Source of the DNA: Acidobacteriota bacterium
GTDB lineage: Bacteria; Acidobacteriota; Terriglobia; Bryobacterales; Bryobacteraceae
NCBI GenBank assembly: GCA_003223115.1
Contig: QHXW01000156.1
Location: 1-40,334 of the forward strand
Direction of reading: 5' to 3'
DNA length: 40,334 nt
Numbering within the stretch: position 1 is the stretch's first letter; each line of letters starts with the position of its first letter. The position numbers were made by a program, and so were the translations under genes. Positions 33,075 through 40,334 of this stretch are shown here, in pieces. The notes beneath the pieces were generated by a model. The model was not told the origin of the DNA. It did not search any database and worked only from the letters and a program-made list of their open reading frames with translations.

Positions 33075-35003
33075 GTGTCTCGAACAATGCTTCGCCTTGT
33101 CTTGTTTTGCTCCGCGCTGGCGATTGCGCCCGCCGCCGAGCCGACACTATCCGTCCCTTCGAATCTGCATATCGAGGACGTGCCGCCCATCCCGGCTACG
33201 CTGATTGAGCGGCTCGGCCGCTACAACGATTTTCGATCAGCGGCGCTGCTCGATTGGCATCCGGTCAAGCGTGAAATCCTGATATCCACGCGTTTCGGCG
33301 ATGTGCCGCAAATCCATCGCGTGTCCATGCCCGGTGGCGACCGCAGCCAACTGACGTTCTTTCCGGATCGGACGGGAAGCGCTGAATACCGTCCCGGCTC
33401 TGGGGACACGTTCGTGTTTTCAAAAGACACCGGCGGCGCTGAATTTTACCAGTTCTACCGTTTCGACAGCCGCACGGGGGACATCACGATGCTCACTGAC
33501 GGCAATTCGCGGAACACATCCCACCGTTATTCAGACGACGGACGCCGGCTGGCCTATGCTTCGACACTGCGCAACGGCGCGGACACCGACATTTACGTCA
33601 TGGATCCCGATGAACCGCACAGCGCGCGGCGCGTACTCGGAGTGCAAGGTGGCGGATGGTTTCCCGCGGCATGGTCGCCCGATGGCAAGTATCTTGTGGT
33701 CGAAGACCGGCGCTCGGTGCATGACAGCTCGCTTTACCTGCTGGAGGTTTCGACCGGCGCGAAACAGCTTCTCACCTCCGAACAGGGGTCCTATGGAAAC
33801 GCCCAGTTTGCGAGAAATGGAAAGGGCCTGTTCTTGACCACGGACCGCGGCAGCGAGTGCGAGCGCCTGGCGTTTTTTGATCTGACGACACGCGAGTTGA
33901 CCTTTCTGGATCCGGCCCAGCACTGGGATGCCGACGAGTTCAGCGTCACGCGTGACGGCCGCCACCTGGCCTACGTACTCAATGAGGACGGTTATTCGGT
34001 GCTGCACGTCATGGACACAGCCACCAAGCGCGACCGGACCTTGCCCGCTTTGCCGCGCGGCGTGATCTTCGGGTTGCGGTGGCACGCCAATGGCCGCGAC
34101 CTGGGCTTCAGCCTGACTTCCGCGCGCAGCACCTCGGACGTTTACTCGATCGATATCGACTCGGGCAGGCTCGAGCGCTGGACCACTAGCGAAACCGGCG
34201 GGCTCAACCCCGACAACTTCAGCGAGCCGGAGTTGGTCCACTGGAAATCGTTCGATGGCCGGACAATTTCCGGATTTCTCTATCTGCCGCCGAAGCCGTT
34301 CAGCGGACCGCGGCCGGTGATCATCAACATCCACGGTGGTCCGGAAGGTCAGTCCCTGCCCGTCTTCCTGGGACGCAATAACTACTACATCTCTGAGCTG
34401 GGCGCTGCCATGATTTATCCAAACGTGCGCGGCTCATCGGGATACGGAAAAACATTCCTGGCGCTCGATAATGTCTTGATGCGCGAGGATTCGGTCAAGG
34501 ACATTGGCACTCTGCTCGACTGGATTGCCGGCGACCCGCGGCTCGACGCGAAACGGGTCATGGTCACCGGGGGAAGCTATGGCGGCTACATGACGCTGGC
34601 GTCGGCCTTCCACTTCAACAACCGCTTATGCTGCACAGTGGACGTTGTCGGGATTTCGAATTTCGTGAGCTTTTTCGAGCGCACCTCGCCTTACCGGCGG
34701 GATCTGCGTCGCGTGGAGTATGGCGACGAGCGCGACCCGAAAGTCCATGCCTTCTTCGAGAAGATCGCGCCCATCAACCACGTCAGCGAGATCAGCAAAC
34801 CCATGTTCATCGTGGCTGGGCGTAACGATCCCCGCGTGCCGGCACACGAAGGCGAGCAGATGGCGGCGGCGATTCGCAAAAACGGAGCGCCGGTGTGGTA
34901 CCTGATGGCGGATGATGAAGGCCACGGCTTCGCCAAGAAAAAGAACCAGGATTTTCAGTTTGCCGCGACCGTCATGTTCGTTCGGGAATTCTTGCTGAAA
35001 TAG
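33075..35003 (+). CDS. Exported S9 family prolyl-oligopeptidase-type peptidase
   Basis: 642 residues with a signal peptide ending near residue 20. An N-terminal beta-propeller (about 40-370) with WD-like/PD40 strands (for example WSPDGKYLVVEDRR) precedes an alpha/beta hydrolase domain. Catalytic triad: Ser near 500 in GGSYGG, Asp near 585 in GRNDPRVP, His near 616 in EGHGF. The serine peptidase cleaves short peptides in the periplasm or outside. Start is GTG 33075; ATG 33087 is equally possible and also yields a good signal. Confidence 0.93.
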   Translation: MSRTMLRLVLFCSALAIAPAAEPTLSVPSNLHIEDVPPIPATLIERLGRYNDFRSAALLDWHPVKREILISTRFGDVPQIHRVSMPGGDRSQLTFFPDRTGSAEYRPGSGDTFVFSKDTGGAEFYQFYRFDSRTGDITMLTDGNSRNTSHRYSDDGRRLAYASTLRNGADTDIYVMDPDEPHSARRVLGVQGGGWFPAAWSPDGKYLVVEDRRSVHDSSLYLLEVSTGAKQLLTSEQGSYGNAQFARNGKGLFLTTDRGSECERLAFFDLTTRELTFLDPAQHWDADEFSVTRDGRHLAYVLNEDGYSVLHVMDTATKRDRTLPALPRGVIFGLRWHANGRDLGFSLTSARSTSDVYSIDIDSGRLERWTTSETGGLNPDNFSEPELVHWKSFDGRTISGFLYLPPKPFSGPRPVIINIHGGPEGQSLPVFLGRNNYYISELGAAMIYPNVRGSSGYGKTFLALDNVLMREDSVKDIGTLLDWIAGDPRLDAKRVMVTGGSYGGYMTLASAFHFNNRLCCTVDVVGISNFVSFFERTSPYRRDLRRVEYGDERDPKVHAFFEKIAPINHVSEISKPMFIVAGRNDPRVPAHEGEQMAAAIRKNGAPVWYLMADDEGHGFAKKKNQDFQFAATVMFVREFLLK

Positions 35004-35214
35004 AACCCCGGCGTCCATCGGGTTTGAAGTTCAGTCGTAGAAATTTCTTCAGCGGATCATCCTTGTCGTTTTCCTCAGGAACAGTCACAACTATCTTGGG
35101 TTGATTCATGTTGCACATGAGCTCCTCAATTTCCTCGGGTCGCATCACGAAACCTACACAGGATGCAAAGCCAAGAGCGAAGCACACCAGTAATTTACAG
35201 AGCCGAATTCTCAT
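34972..35214 (-). CDS. Small exported hypothetical protein
   Basis: 80 residues with a signal-like start (MRIRLCKLLVCFALGFASCVG) and a mature region MRPEEIEELMCNMNQPK followed by an acidic K/D/E stretch. I believe similar short proteins occur in other Acidobacteria, from memory only. Overlaps the end of the S9 peptidase gene on the opposite strand by 32 bases. Confidence 0.55.
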   Translation of the reverse strand: MRIRLCKLLVCFALGFASCVGFVMRPEEIEELMCNMNQPKIVVTVPEENDKDDPLKKFLRLNFKPDGRRGSISARIPERT

Positions 35215-35300
35215 CTAGAAAATCTCCGATTGCCTGCAATATCGAGCGAACGCAACCGTTGGTTCAGCCGCCACAGGGCGGCCATTCGCACTTCAGGGAA

Positions 35301-35543
35301 TCAGGCGATCGGAGGCGCTCGCGAAGCGAGTGTCGGAAGAAGGACAAGTTGTCGCGGCCCACAATTTTCGGCCAGACGATGGATCGAGATGGTAAGTTCA
35401 GCTGCGAACAATAGCCAGAGCGGTGTAAGGATGGCACTGAGCGCGCCGAATGTAGCCGGGGTAAACGCGGCCGCAATCAGGACCGCGATACAGAGAACGG
35501 CGATCAGCCTGCGGCTCCGGACCAGTGTGCTCAGAGTACTCAC
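35301..35543 (-). CDS. Small membrane hypothetical protein
   Basis: 80 residues from a GTG at 35543. Two hydrophobic segments (about residues 12-30 and 35-55) and a proline-rich end ASRAPPIA. No catalytic motif. The ribosome binding site is weak. Codon use and composition look gene-like but support is modest. Confidence 0.45.
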   Translation of the reverse strand: MSTLSTLVRSRRLIAVLCIAVLIAAAFTPATFGALSAILTPLWLLFAAELTISIHRLAENCGPRQLVLLPTLASRAPPIA

Positions 35544-35555
35544 CTGCTTACCATG

Positions 35556-35960
35556 TTACTCGATGTCAAACGCCGCGCGGTATTTTGCCGGCAGCTTCAC
35601 TGGTTTCATCTCCCGATTGCAGAAAATGTGGCGGGTCGAGCCCGTGGCCAGCTTGCGATCGCCCTCGGCCCGGCGCATTTCGTAGGCAAAGCTGACAATC
35701 CGCGGATTGGCGTCCCCGAGCCGTGTCTCGACGATCACGTCTTCCTCGAACCGGGCCGGGTAAAGATACCGGCACTGGGCCTCCACAACCGCCAGTAGGA
35801 CGCCGTCGTCCAGTTCCATGTCCCGGTAGCGGAACCCCAGCGCTTTGCAGAATTCAACGCGCGCGACTTCCATCCACACAAAGTAATTGGCGTAGTACAC
35901 GACGCCCATTTGGTCTGTTTCGGCATAGCGCACACGGATGTGCGTGCGATGGGAGTGCAT
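35556..35960 (-). CDS. YbgC-type acyl-CoA thioesterase (hotdog fold)
   Basis: About 134 residues. RYAETDQMGVVYYANYFVWME is the conserved active-site helix of the 4-hydroxybenzoyl-CoA thioesterase/YbgC family, with the Asp that activates water. Start at ATG 35960 (MHSHRTHIRVRYAETD) is better than an upstream in-frame ATG at 36020. Acts on short-chain or aromatic acyl-CoA; exact substrate unknown. Divergent from the MoaD-MoaE gene. Confidence 0.9.
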   Translation of the reverse strand: MHSHRTHIRVRYAETDQMGVVYYANYFVWMEVARVEFCKALGFRYRDMELDDGVLLAVVEAQCRYLYPARFEEDVIVETRLGDANPRIVSFAYEMRRAEGDRKLATGSTRHIFCNREMKPVKLPAKYRAAFDIE

Positions 35961-36025
35961 GGGCGCGATTATAAACATTCGCAACGCGGGCCGCTTCAGA
36001 ACCGTCTGATACACTGGCACTAGAA

Positions 36026-36790
36026 ATGCACGTGCGTGTGCTGTTTTTTGGCATGTTGAGGGACATCGTCGGCCGTTCAGAAGAGCAGCTCAACGTGGCC
36101 GACGACGCGTGCCTTGCCACCGTGTTCGAGCATTATGCCGAGCTTTTCCCCAAGTTACGGGAGTTGTCCCAAAGCATCGTCCTGGCGCGCAATCACGAAT
36201 TCTCCAAAAGTGCCGCGCCCGTTGCCGAAAACGATGAGGTGGCCTTCCTGCCTCCGGTGAGTGGCGGCTCGACGCCTGCGCCGACGCCCGAGAACGCCGC
36301 CGCCGACGGCCGTTATGCGCGCGCAATCAGTGACCCCGAGGACGGCCATTTCTTCGCACTGACGCGCCAGCTGATCGATACCCGGGAGATCATCCTGCGC
36401 CTGGTGCGCGGAGATGATGGTGCGGTGATTACCTTCGAAGGTGTGGTCCGCAACAACACCAAGGGCCGGCGGACGCTTTATCTCGATTATGAATGCTACG
36501 AGCCGATGGCCGTCAAGGTAATGGCGGAGATCGGCCGCCAGATTGCCGGCGCTTACCCGATTGATCGCATTGCCATGGTGCACCGCCTGGGACGCATGGA
36601 GATCAGCGAGGCCAGCGTGGCCATCATCGTAACCGCGGCTCACCGCAAGGCTGCGTTTGAAGCGGCGCTCGAAGGCATTAACCGGCTGAAGCGGCTGGTC
36701 CCAATCTGGAAGAAGGAGCATTTCGCCGACGGCGAGGTGTGGGTGGAAGGAGAGTGGGACTGCAATGCGCCATCTGCCGCGGGTCTATAG
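36026..36790 (+). CDS. Molybdopterin synthase, MoaD-MoaE fusion
   Basis: 254 residues joining two subunits. Residues 1-81 are MoaD: beta-grasp fold beginning VRVLFFGMLRDIVG and ending with the Gly-Gly pair VSGG at 80-81, where the thiocarboxylate forms in free MoaD. A proline-rich linker (82-100) follows and MoaE occupies 110-254, with GVVRNNTKGRR and the active-site lysine in VPIWKKEHF (229-230). The enzyme converts cyclic pyranopterin to molybdopterin. Because MoaD needs a free C-terminal glycine, cleavage after GG or another mechanism is required. Confidence 0.92.
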   Translation: MHVRVLFFGMLRDIVGRSEEQLNVADDACLATVFEHYAELFPKLRELSQSIVLARNHEFSKSAAPVAENDEVAFLPPVSGGSTPAPTPENAAADGRYARAISDPEDGHFFALTRQLIDTREIILRLVRGDDGAVITFEGVVRNNTKGRRTLYLDYECYEPMAVKVMAEIGRQIAGAYPIDRIAMVHRLGRMEISEASVAIIVTAAHRKAAFEAALEGINRLKRLVPIWKKEHFADGEVWVEGEWDCNAPSAAGL

Positions 36791-37739
36791 CGCGGGCTTG
36801 GCGGCACTGGTCTGGGTGGCCCTGGCTCCGCTCGCTGCTCTTCCGCAGGCCGATATCCGCGTCGACGTCAGGCTGGTTCGGATCATTACCACTACGATCA
36901 GGAGGACCGATGGGCGGCTGGTCGGATCGCTCACCAAAGAGGATTTCACGGTGTTCGATAACAACGTGCAGCAGCAAATCGCCGCCTTCGAGCGGGGCAC
37001 CAACGAGCCGCTCTCGGTCTCTCTACTCATCGACATCAGCGGTTCAACGGCCAAGGACTTGAAGTACGAGGTGGAGTCGGTCAGCAAATTTCTGCACGCG
37101 CTTTTTTCCGAGGGCAATCCCACCGACGCAGCGTCGCTCTACAGCTTTAATTATCAGGTAGTCAAGAACAACCACTTCACGAGGAATACACAATCGCTCG
37201 AACGTTCGCTGAAATCGCTCAAGGGCGAAGCCGGCACCTCACTCTACGATGCCATTTATCTGGCCTCCCAGGAAATGGAGCAGCGAGACGGCCGGCACGT
37301 GATGATAGTGGTGACCGACGGCGGCGATACCACCAGCACGGTGGATTTCCACGCCGCGCTCGAAGCCGCGCAACTGGCGGACGCAGTGATCTACCCCATC
37401 CTGGTGGTTCCGATTGCGAATGAGGCGGGCCGCAATGTCGGCGGCGAAAATGCACTAACCACGCTGGCAGCCGGAACCGGGGGCCGTGTTTTCGTCCCCA
37501 CAGTCGGCTCGGAGATGGACAAAGCCTTCGCGGATCTCATCCAGGACCTGCGTACGCAGTACCTGCTGGCGTTCTATCCCAAAAATATTCCACTCACCAA
37601 AGAGCATTTCCATCGTCTTGAAGTTCGAGTGAAAGACCCGCAATTGCGGGTGCTGGCTCGCAGTGGCTATTATGGTGAAGCCGAGTCAGATTCGGGAACG
37701 TCGAGCGGTAGAATCTCGGTCGTTCCTCCAAAACATTAA
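36765..37739 (+). CDS. Exported VWA-domain protein
   Basis: 324 residues. Signal peptide (residues 1-28), a short beta-rich segment containing LTKEDFTVFDNN, then a von Willebrand A domain with the MIDAS start DISGS near residue 92 and VTDGGDT near 183. This is the VWFA-related type widespread in Acidobacteria; it binds a divalent cation and probably a partner protein in the periplasm. The start overlaps the MoaD-MoaE gene by 26 bases. Role unknown. Confidence 0.87.
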   Translation: MRHLPRVYSAGLAALVWVALAPLAALPQADIRVDVRLVRIITTTIRRTDGRLVGSLTKEDFTVFDNNVQQQIAAFERGTNEPLSVSLLIDISGSTAKDLKYEVESVSKFLHALFSEGNPTDAASLYSFNYQVVKNNHFTRNTQSLERSLKSLKGEAGTSLYDAIYLASQEMEQRDGRHVMIVVTDGGDTTSTVDFHAALEAAQLADAVIYPILVVPIANEAGRNVGGENALTTLAAGTGGRVFVPTVGSEMDKAFADLIQDLRTQYLLAFYPKNIPLTKEHFHRLEVRVKDPQLRVLARSGYYGEAESDSGTSSGRISVVPPKH

Positions 37740-38000
37740 ATGCCAGAAGCCATAGTGCCACCCAAGCCAGGCGGGAAAGGCGGGACCCGCGCACCGGAAC
37801 AGACCTTCGAGGAGACCAGGTACCTGAGACAGCTCATCGAGAACCAGACCCCTGTGCGGGTGCGGCTCAGCAACAACGAAGAAGTGGTTGGCGTGGTCGA
37901 ATACTATGACACGTCCTTCATCCGCATCACCCGTGACGGGGCGCCAAATCTGTTCATCTTCAAACACGACATCAAATATTTGATTGAGGACGGTTCGTAA
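37740..38000 (+). CDS. Hfq-like Sm-fold RNA chaperone
   Basis: 86 residues starting at the base after the VWA stop. An N-terminal tail (residues 1-22, Pro/Lys/Gly) precedes an Sm domain: helix EETRYLRQLIENQTPVRV, strands R-L-S-N-N-E-E-V-V-G-V-V-E-Y-Y-D and F-I-F-K-H-D-I-K-Y-L, where K75-H76 matches the Hfq K-H motif. Hfq binds small RNAs and mRNAs as a hexamer. Here the K-H is followed by D-I-K rather than the usual A-I-S, so it is divergent; true Hfq function is likely but unproven. Confidence 0.8.
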   Translation: MPEAIVPPKPGGKGGTRAPEQTFEETRYLRQLIENQTPVRVRLSNNEEVVGVVEYYDTSFIRITRDGAPNLFIFKHDIKYLIEDGS

Positions 38001-38008
38001 GCCGCCCG

Positions 38009-38821
38009 ATGCCGTCCTATCTCGAAACCGCGGTCGAGATCGCGCGCGAAGCCGGGGCGCTGCTCACCACGTGGTTTGAGCGTCGCGTCACAGTCGAAAC
38101 GAAGGGTGAGTACGATCTGGTTACGGAGGCGGACCGCTCCTCCGAGCGCCTGGTGGTAGAACGCCTGCGCACCCACTTCCCTTCCCATGGCATCGTGGCC
38201 GAAGAAGGTGGCGGCCATGAAAGCTCCTCGGAATATCGCTGGTACGTCGATCCACTGGACGGCACCACGAATTTCGCCCACGGATTTCCCTGCTTTAACG
38301 TCACTATGGCGCTGGAGCAGGCGGGCGAGCTGATTGCCGGCGTGGTTTACGACCCCATCCGTCAGGAATGTTTCACTTCCGAGCGCGGGGCGGGAGCGTA
38401 CCTGAACAATCGCCGCATCCGAGTCTCGCAAATCAAACGGCTGGAGAGCAGCCTGGTGGCGACCGGCTTCCCCAGCCGCAAGCGCCACCTGAATTTCAAC
38501 ATTTACTTCTATCACCAGCTCGCGATGCTGACTCACGGAGTGCGGCGCTGCGGTTCGGCGGCTATCGATCTTGCATACGTGGCCTGCGGGCGCCTGGACG
38601 CATTTTGGGAATTCGGCCTCCATCCATGGGATATGGCGGCGGGCAAACTGATCGTGCTGGAGGCGGGAGGCAAGTGTTCCGATATGCACGGCGAGCTGCA
38701 CCAGCTTAGGGGCCCCGACTTGCTTGTGGACAACGGCCTGATTCACGAGGAAATTACCGGGCTGTTTGCCGAAATCTTTCGCGGTGAGTACCGCATGCCC
38801 ATACCGGCAATAACGGCGTAA
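38009..38821 (+). CDS. suhB: Inositol monophosphatase family phosphatase
   Basis: 270 residues. Metal-binding motifs: VAEEGG, DPLDGTTNFAHGFP and WDMAAGKLIVLEAGG, all conserved in SuhB/IMPase, which hydrolyses inositol-1-phosphate and related sugars and, in some bacteria, also affects rRNA transcription. Eight bases downstream of the Hfq-like gene and probably co-transcribed. Substrate preference cannot be read from the sequence. Confidence 0.92.
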   Translation: MPSYLETAVEIAREAGALLTTWFERRVTVETKGEYDLVTEADRSSERLVVERLRTHFPSHGIVAEEGGGHESSSEYRWYVDPLDGTTNFAHGFPCFNVTMALEQAGELIAGVVYDPIRQECFTSERGAGAYLNNRRIRVSQIKRLESSLVATGFPSRKRHLNFNIYFYHQLAMLTHGVRRCGSAAIDLAYVACGRLDAFWEFGLHPWDMAAGKLIVLEAGGKCSDMHGELHQLRGPDLLVDNGLIHEEITGLFAEIFRGEYRMPIPAITA

Positions 38822-38850
38822 AGCACCCACGGGCGCACGCAGCGCCGGCC

Positions 38851-39030
38851 CTACAGGCAAGAACCGTTGAGTCCGATGCGCTTGCGCAGAAAGTGCGTGC
38901 GCTCATGCGGAGGTTTGGCTATGAGACGCCGAATCTGATCGCGCAGCGCCAAATCACTTTCGATTCCGAGGGCCTTCAATTTTTCGGCGCGCCGCGACTT
39001 CTTGTTCTGCGAGCGTTTTCTTGAGGACAT
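38851..39030 (-). CDS. 59-residue basic protein overlapping the nucleotidyltransferase gene
   Basis: On the minus strand from ATG 39030, frame +1 relative to the upstream gene, an open frame of 59 residues begins M-S-S-R-K-R-S-Q-N-K-K-S-R-R, continues with LKALGIESDLALRDQIRRL and THFLRKRIGLNGSCL, and stops at TAG 38851-38853. It overlaps the nucleotidyltransferase 3' end by 77 bases. The composition (amphipathic helix plus basic tail) is protein-like, and I recall similar small proteins next to such nucleotidyltransferases; unverified. Possible role: partner protein or antitoxin/toxin of that enzyme. Confidence 0.55.
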   Translation of the reverse strand: MSSRKRSQNKKSRRAEKLKALGIESDLALRDQIRRLIAKPPHERTHFLRKRIGLNGSCL

Positions 39031-39454
39031 CGAGTACAGCCCGATCTCGCGTGCGGTTCGCCGCCCGCTTACTGGCGATGATATCAGACAAGGCGGCCAC
39101 CAGAATCTGCTCGCCGCCTAAATCAATTTTCGTTGCGCGACTGCGAAGAGCGTCGTAGGAGCGTACGCCGTGAATCACAGACATGAAGTCCAGTTGCAGA
39201 GAGTCCTCGTCGCGGACCAGCCGGAAAAGGTCTGAGACCGGGTAGTACGGTTTGAGGATCACGGCGCCCAACCCTCGAGCAATCGCCTTCAGCTTCTTCA
39301 AATTGCCCGGAGATTTGCGGAACAGCAAGTCCAGATCGAGCGTGGTTAACGGAGCGCCCTGCAGCGCTGCGGCCGCATTACCGATCAAGATAGCTTCTAG
39401 CCCCTGCTCTCGCAAGGCTCGCGCAACGCTAATTAGCGCAGGACGTGCGTCCAT
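38954..39454 (-). CDS. Nucleotidyltransferase-like protein (DUF6036/AbiEii-like)
   Basis: About 166 residues from ATG 39454. AILIGNAAAALQG (residues 21-33) and TLDLDLLFRK (38-47, D-x-D at 40 and 42) resemble the pol-beta nucleotidyltransferase core that binds Mg2+. A third acidic residue may be LDF near residue 89. Similar proteins belong to two-gene toxin-antitoxin-like or nucleotidyltransferase modules. It overlaps a small basic ORF downstream. Exact function unknown. Confidence 0.7.
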   Translation of the reverse strand: MDARPALISVARALREQGLEAILIGNAAAALQGAPLTTLDLDLLFRKSPGNLKKLKAIARGLGAVILKPYYPVSDLFRLVRDEDSLQLDFMSVIHGVRSYDALRSRATKIDLGGEQILVAALSDIIASKRAANRTRDRAVLDVLKKTLAEQEVAARRKIEGPRNRK

Positions 39455-39685
39455 GGCGATTCCATCCGGACAGCCTGCCAGCTTAGCATTTTGCCGGCAC
39501 AGGTTACTGCGGCCCATCCGCGAACGTCCGCGAACGGGCCTAGCTAGTCTTGACCATTTCTTACAGGGAAATGCGGCTTCCTTTCACTGAAATCTCTCGC
39601 CACACAATAACCGGAATCGCGAGTACTACGGGTATCACTATTCCTTTACTTTCAGCGCCTTAAGATGTTAGCCTTGTCTCATTCC

Positions 39686-40334
39686 ATGCGAACAGTTGAT
39701 TTGATCCATCGGAAGCGCGACGGCGAAGAACTGGATGTCGAAGAAATTTCGCATCTAGTGAACGGATACACTCGCGGGGAAATCCCGGATTATCAGATGT
39801 CTGCGTTTCTTATGGCCGTCTATTTCTCGGAAATGACGGACCGTGAGGTCTCGACGCTCACCGAGTGCATGTTGCGCTCGGGCGAAACGGTGGATCTCTC
39901 TGCGATCAAGGGCGTAAAAGTAGACAAGCACTCGACTGGTGGCGTTGGCGACAAGACCAGTCTGGTGGCAGCCCCTCTGGCTGCTGCGGCTGGCGTGATC
40001 GTGCCCATGGTGTCGGGCCGCGCCCTGGGGCACACCGGCGGAACGCTGGACAAACTCGAATCCATTCCGGGTTTACGCACCTCTCTGACTGCTGATGAAT
40101 TTCGGGCACAATTGAACGAACTTGGATTGTGCTTCATCGGTCAAAGCGAGCAAATCGCGCCGGCCGACGGCAAACTCTATTCGCTACGTGACGTCACGGC
40201 AACCGTGGAGTCGGTCCCGTTGATTGCCTCATCCATCATGTCCAAGAAGCTGGCCGAGGGTCTGGACGCGCTGGTGCTGGACGTGAAGGTGGGGAACGGT
40301 GCGTTCATGAAGAAGCAAGTGGATGCGCGCAGGC
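39686..40334 (+). CDS. Pyrimidine-nucleoside/thymidine phosphorylase (partial)
   Basis: The first 216 residues of a ~430-residue enzyme; the rest lies past the window. Starts [21 protein letters not shown], which fits the family start better than an in-frame ATG at 39665. The signature [17 protein letters not shown] is the phosphate-binding motif, and [20 protein letters not shown] is also family-typical. Reaction: phosphorolysis of thymidine, uridine or deoxyuridine to base and (deoxy)ribose-1-phosphate. Whether it is DeoA- or Pdp-type is not decided by this part. Confidence 0.93.
   Translation, partial: MRTVDLIHRKRDGEELDVEEISHLVNGYTRGEIPDYQMSAFLMAVYFSEMTDREVSTLTECMLRSGETVDLSAIKGVKVDKHSTGGVGDKTSLVAAPLAAAAGVIVPMVSGRALGHTGGTLDKLESIPGLRTSLTADEFRAQLNELGLCFIGQSEQIAPADGKLYSLRDVTATVESVPLIASSIMSKKLAEGLDALVLDVKVGNGAFMKKQVDARR

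Noticed and set aside
37904-38860. 318-residue minus-strand open frame
   Set aside because: It is antisense to the SuhB-like gene and part of the Hfq-like gene, with no motif of its own.

Overview
The window looks like a GC-rich chromosomal segment of a soil Acidobacteriota bacterium, probably of the Solibacter/Bryobacter type. This is inferred from gene families and style (VWA-domain secreted protein, Gld-like ABC cluster with a DUF4340 protein, TAT and Sec exported proteins of unknown function); no rRNA is present to confirm it. Coding density is high. There are two decay patches, plus a transposase remnant on the left edge.

Layout. 1-185: remnant of an IS transposase. 540-4218: minus-strand housekeeping block with a glycerol-facilitator gene, then a HIT hydrolase, an HU/IHF-type DNA-binding protein and ribosomal protein S1, the last behind a near-consensus promoter. 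4381-4624: CsbD-type stress gene broken by a frameshift. 4755-9831: outer-membrane beta-barrel protein, an exported protein with kinase-like motifs, an exported purple-acid-phosphatase-like phosphoesterase and, behind its own promoter, a second exported kinase-like protein. This is the most interesting unit in the window, because it would place phosphorylation and dephosphorylation activities outside the cytoplasm. 9851-16654: a membrane histidine kinase divergent from an operon of NTT-type transporter fused to HEAT repeats, cyclic-nucleotide-binding protein, soluble histidine kinase, response regulator and methyltransferase.

16623-18517: nicotinamidase and nicotinate phosphoribosyltransferase (NAD salvage). 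18599-23279: Gld-like ABC exporter cluster (ATPase, permease, GldG-like, DUF4340) with a promoter. 23408-25082: gene graveyard with a multiply frameshifted methyltransferase and a frameshifted PIN toxin. 25148-27382: intact M28 peptidase of the glutamate-carboxypeptidase II type. 27576-28320: truncated XRE/ImmA regulator and a possible noncoding repeat element. 28321-32710: aroC-def-fmt-argJ operon followed by a TAT-exported hypothetical protein.

32817-38821: small membrane protein, S9 peptidase, two small hypothetical proteins, thioesterase, MoaD-MoaE fusion, VWA protein, Hfq-like Sm protein and an inositol-phosphatase family protein. 38851-39454: nucleotidyltransferase overlapped by an unlisted 59-residue basic ORF, a possible two-gene module. 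39686-end: start of a pyrimidine-nucleoside phosphorylase, cut by the window edge.

All calls rest on reading translations and motifs by eye; no database search was possible.
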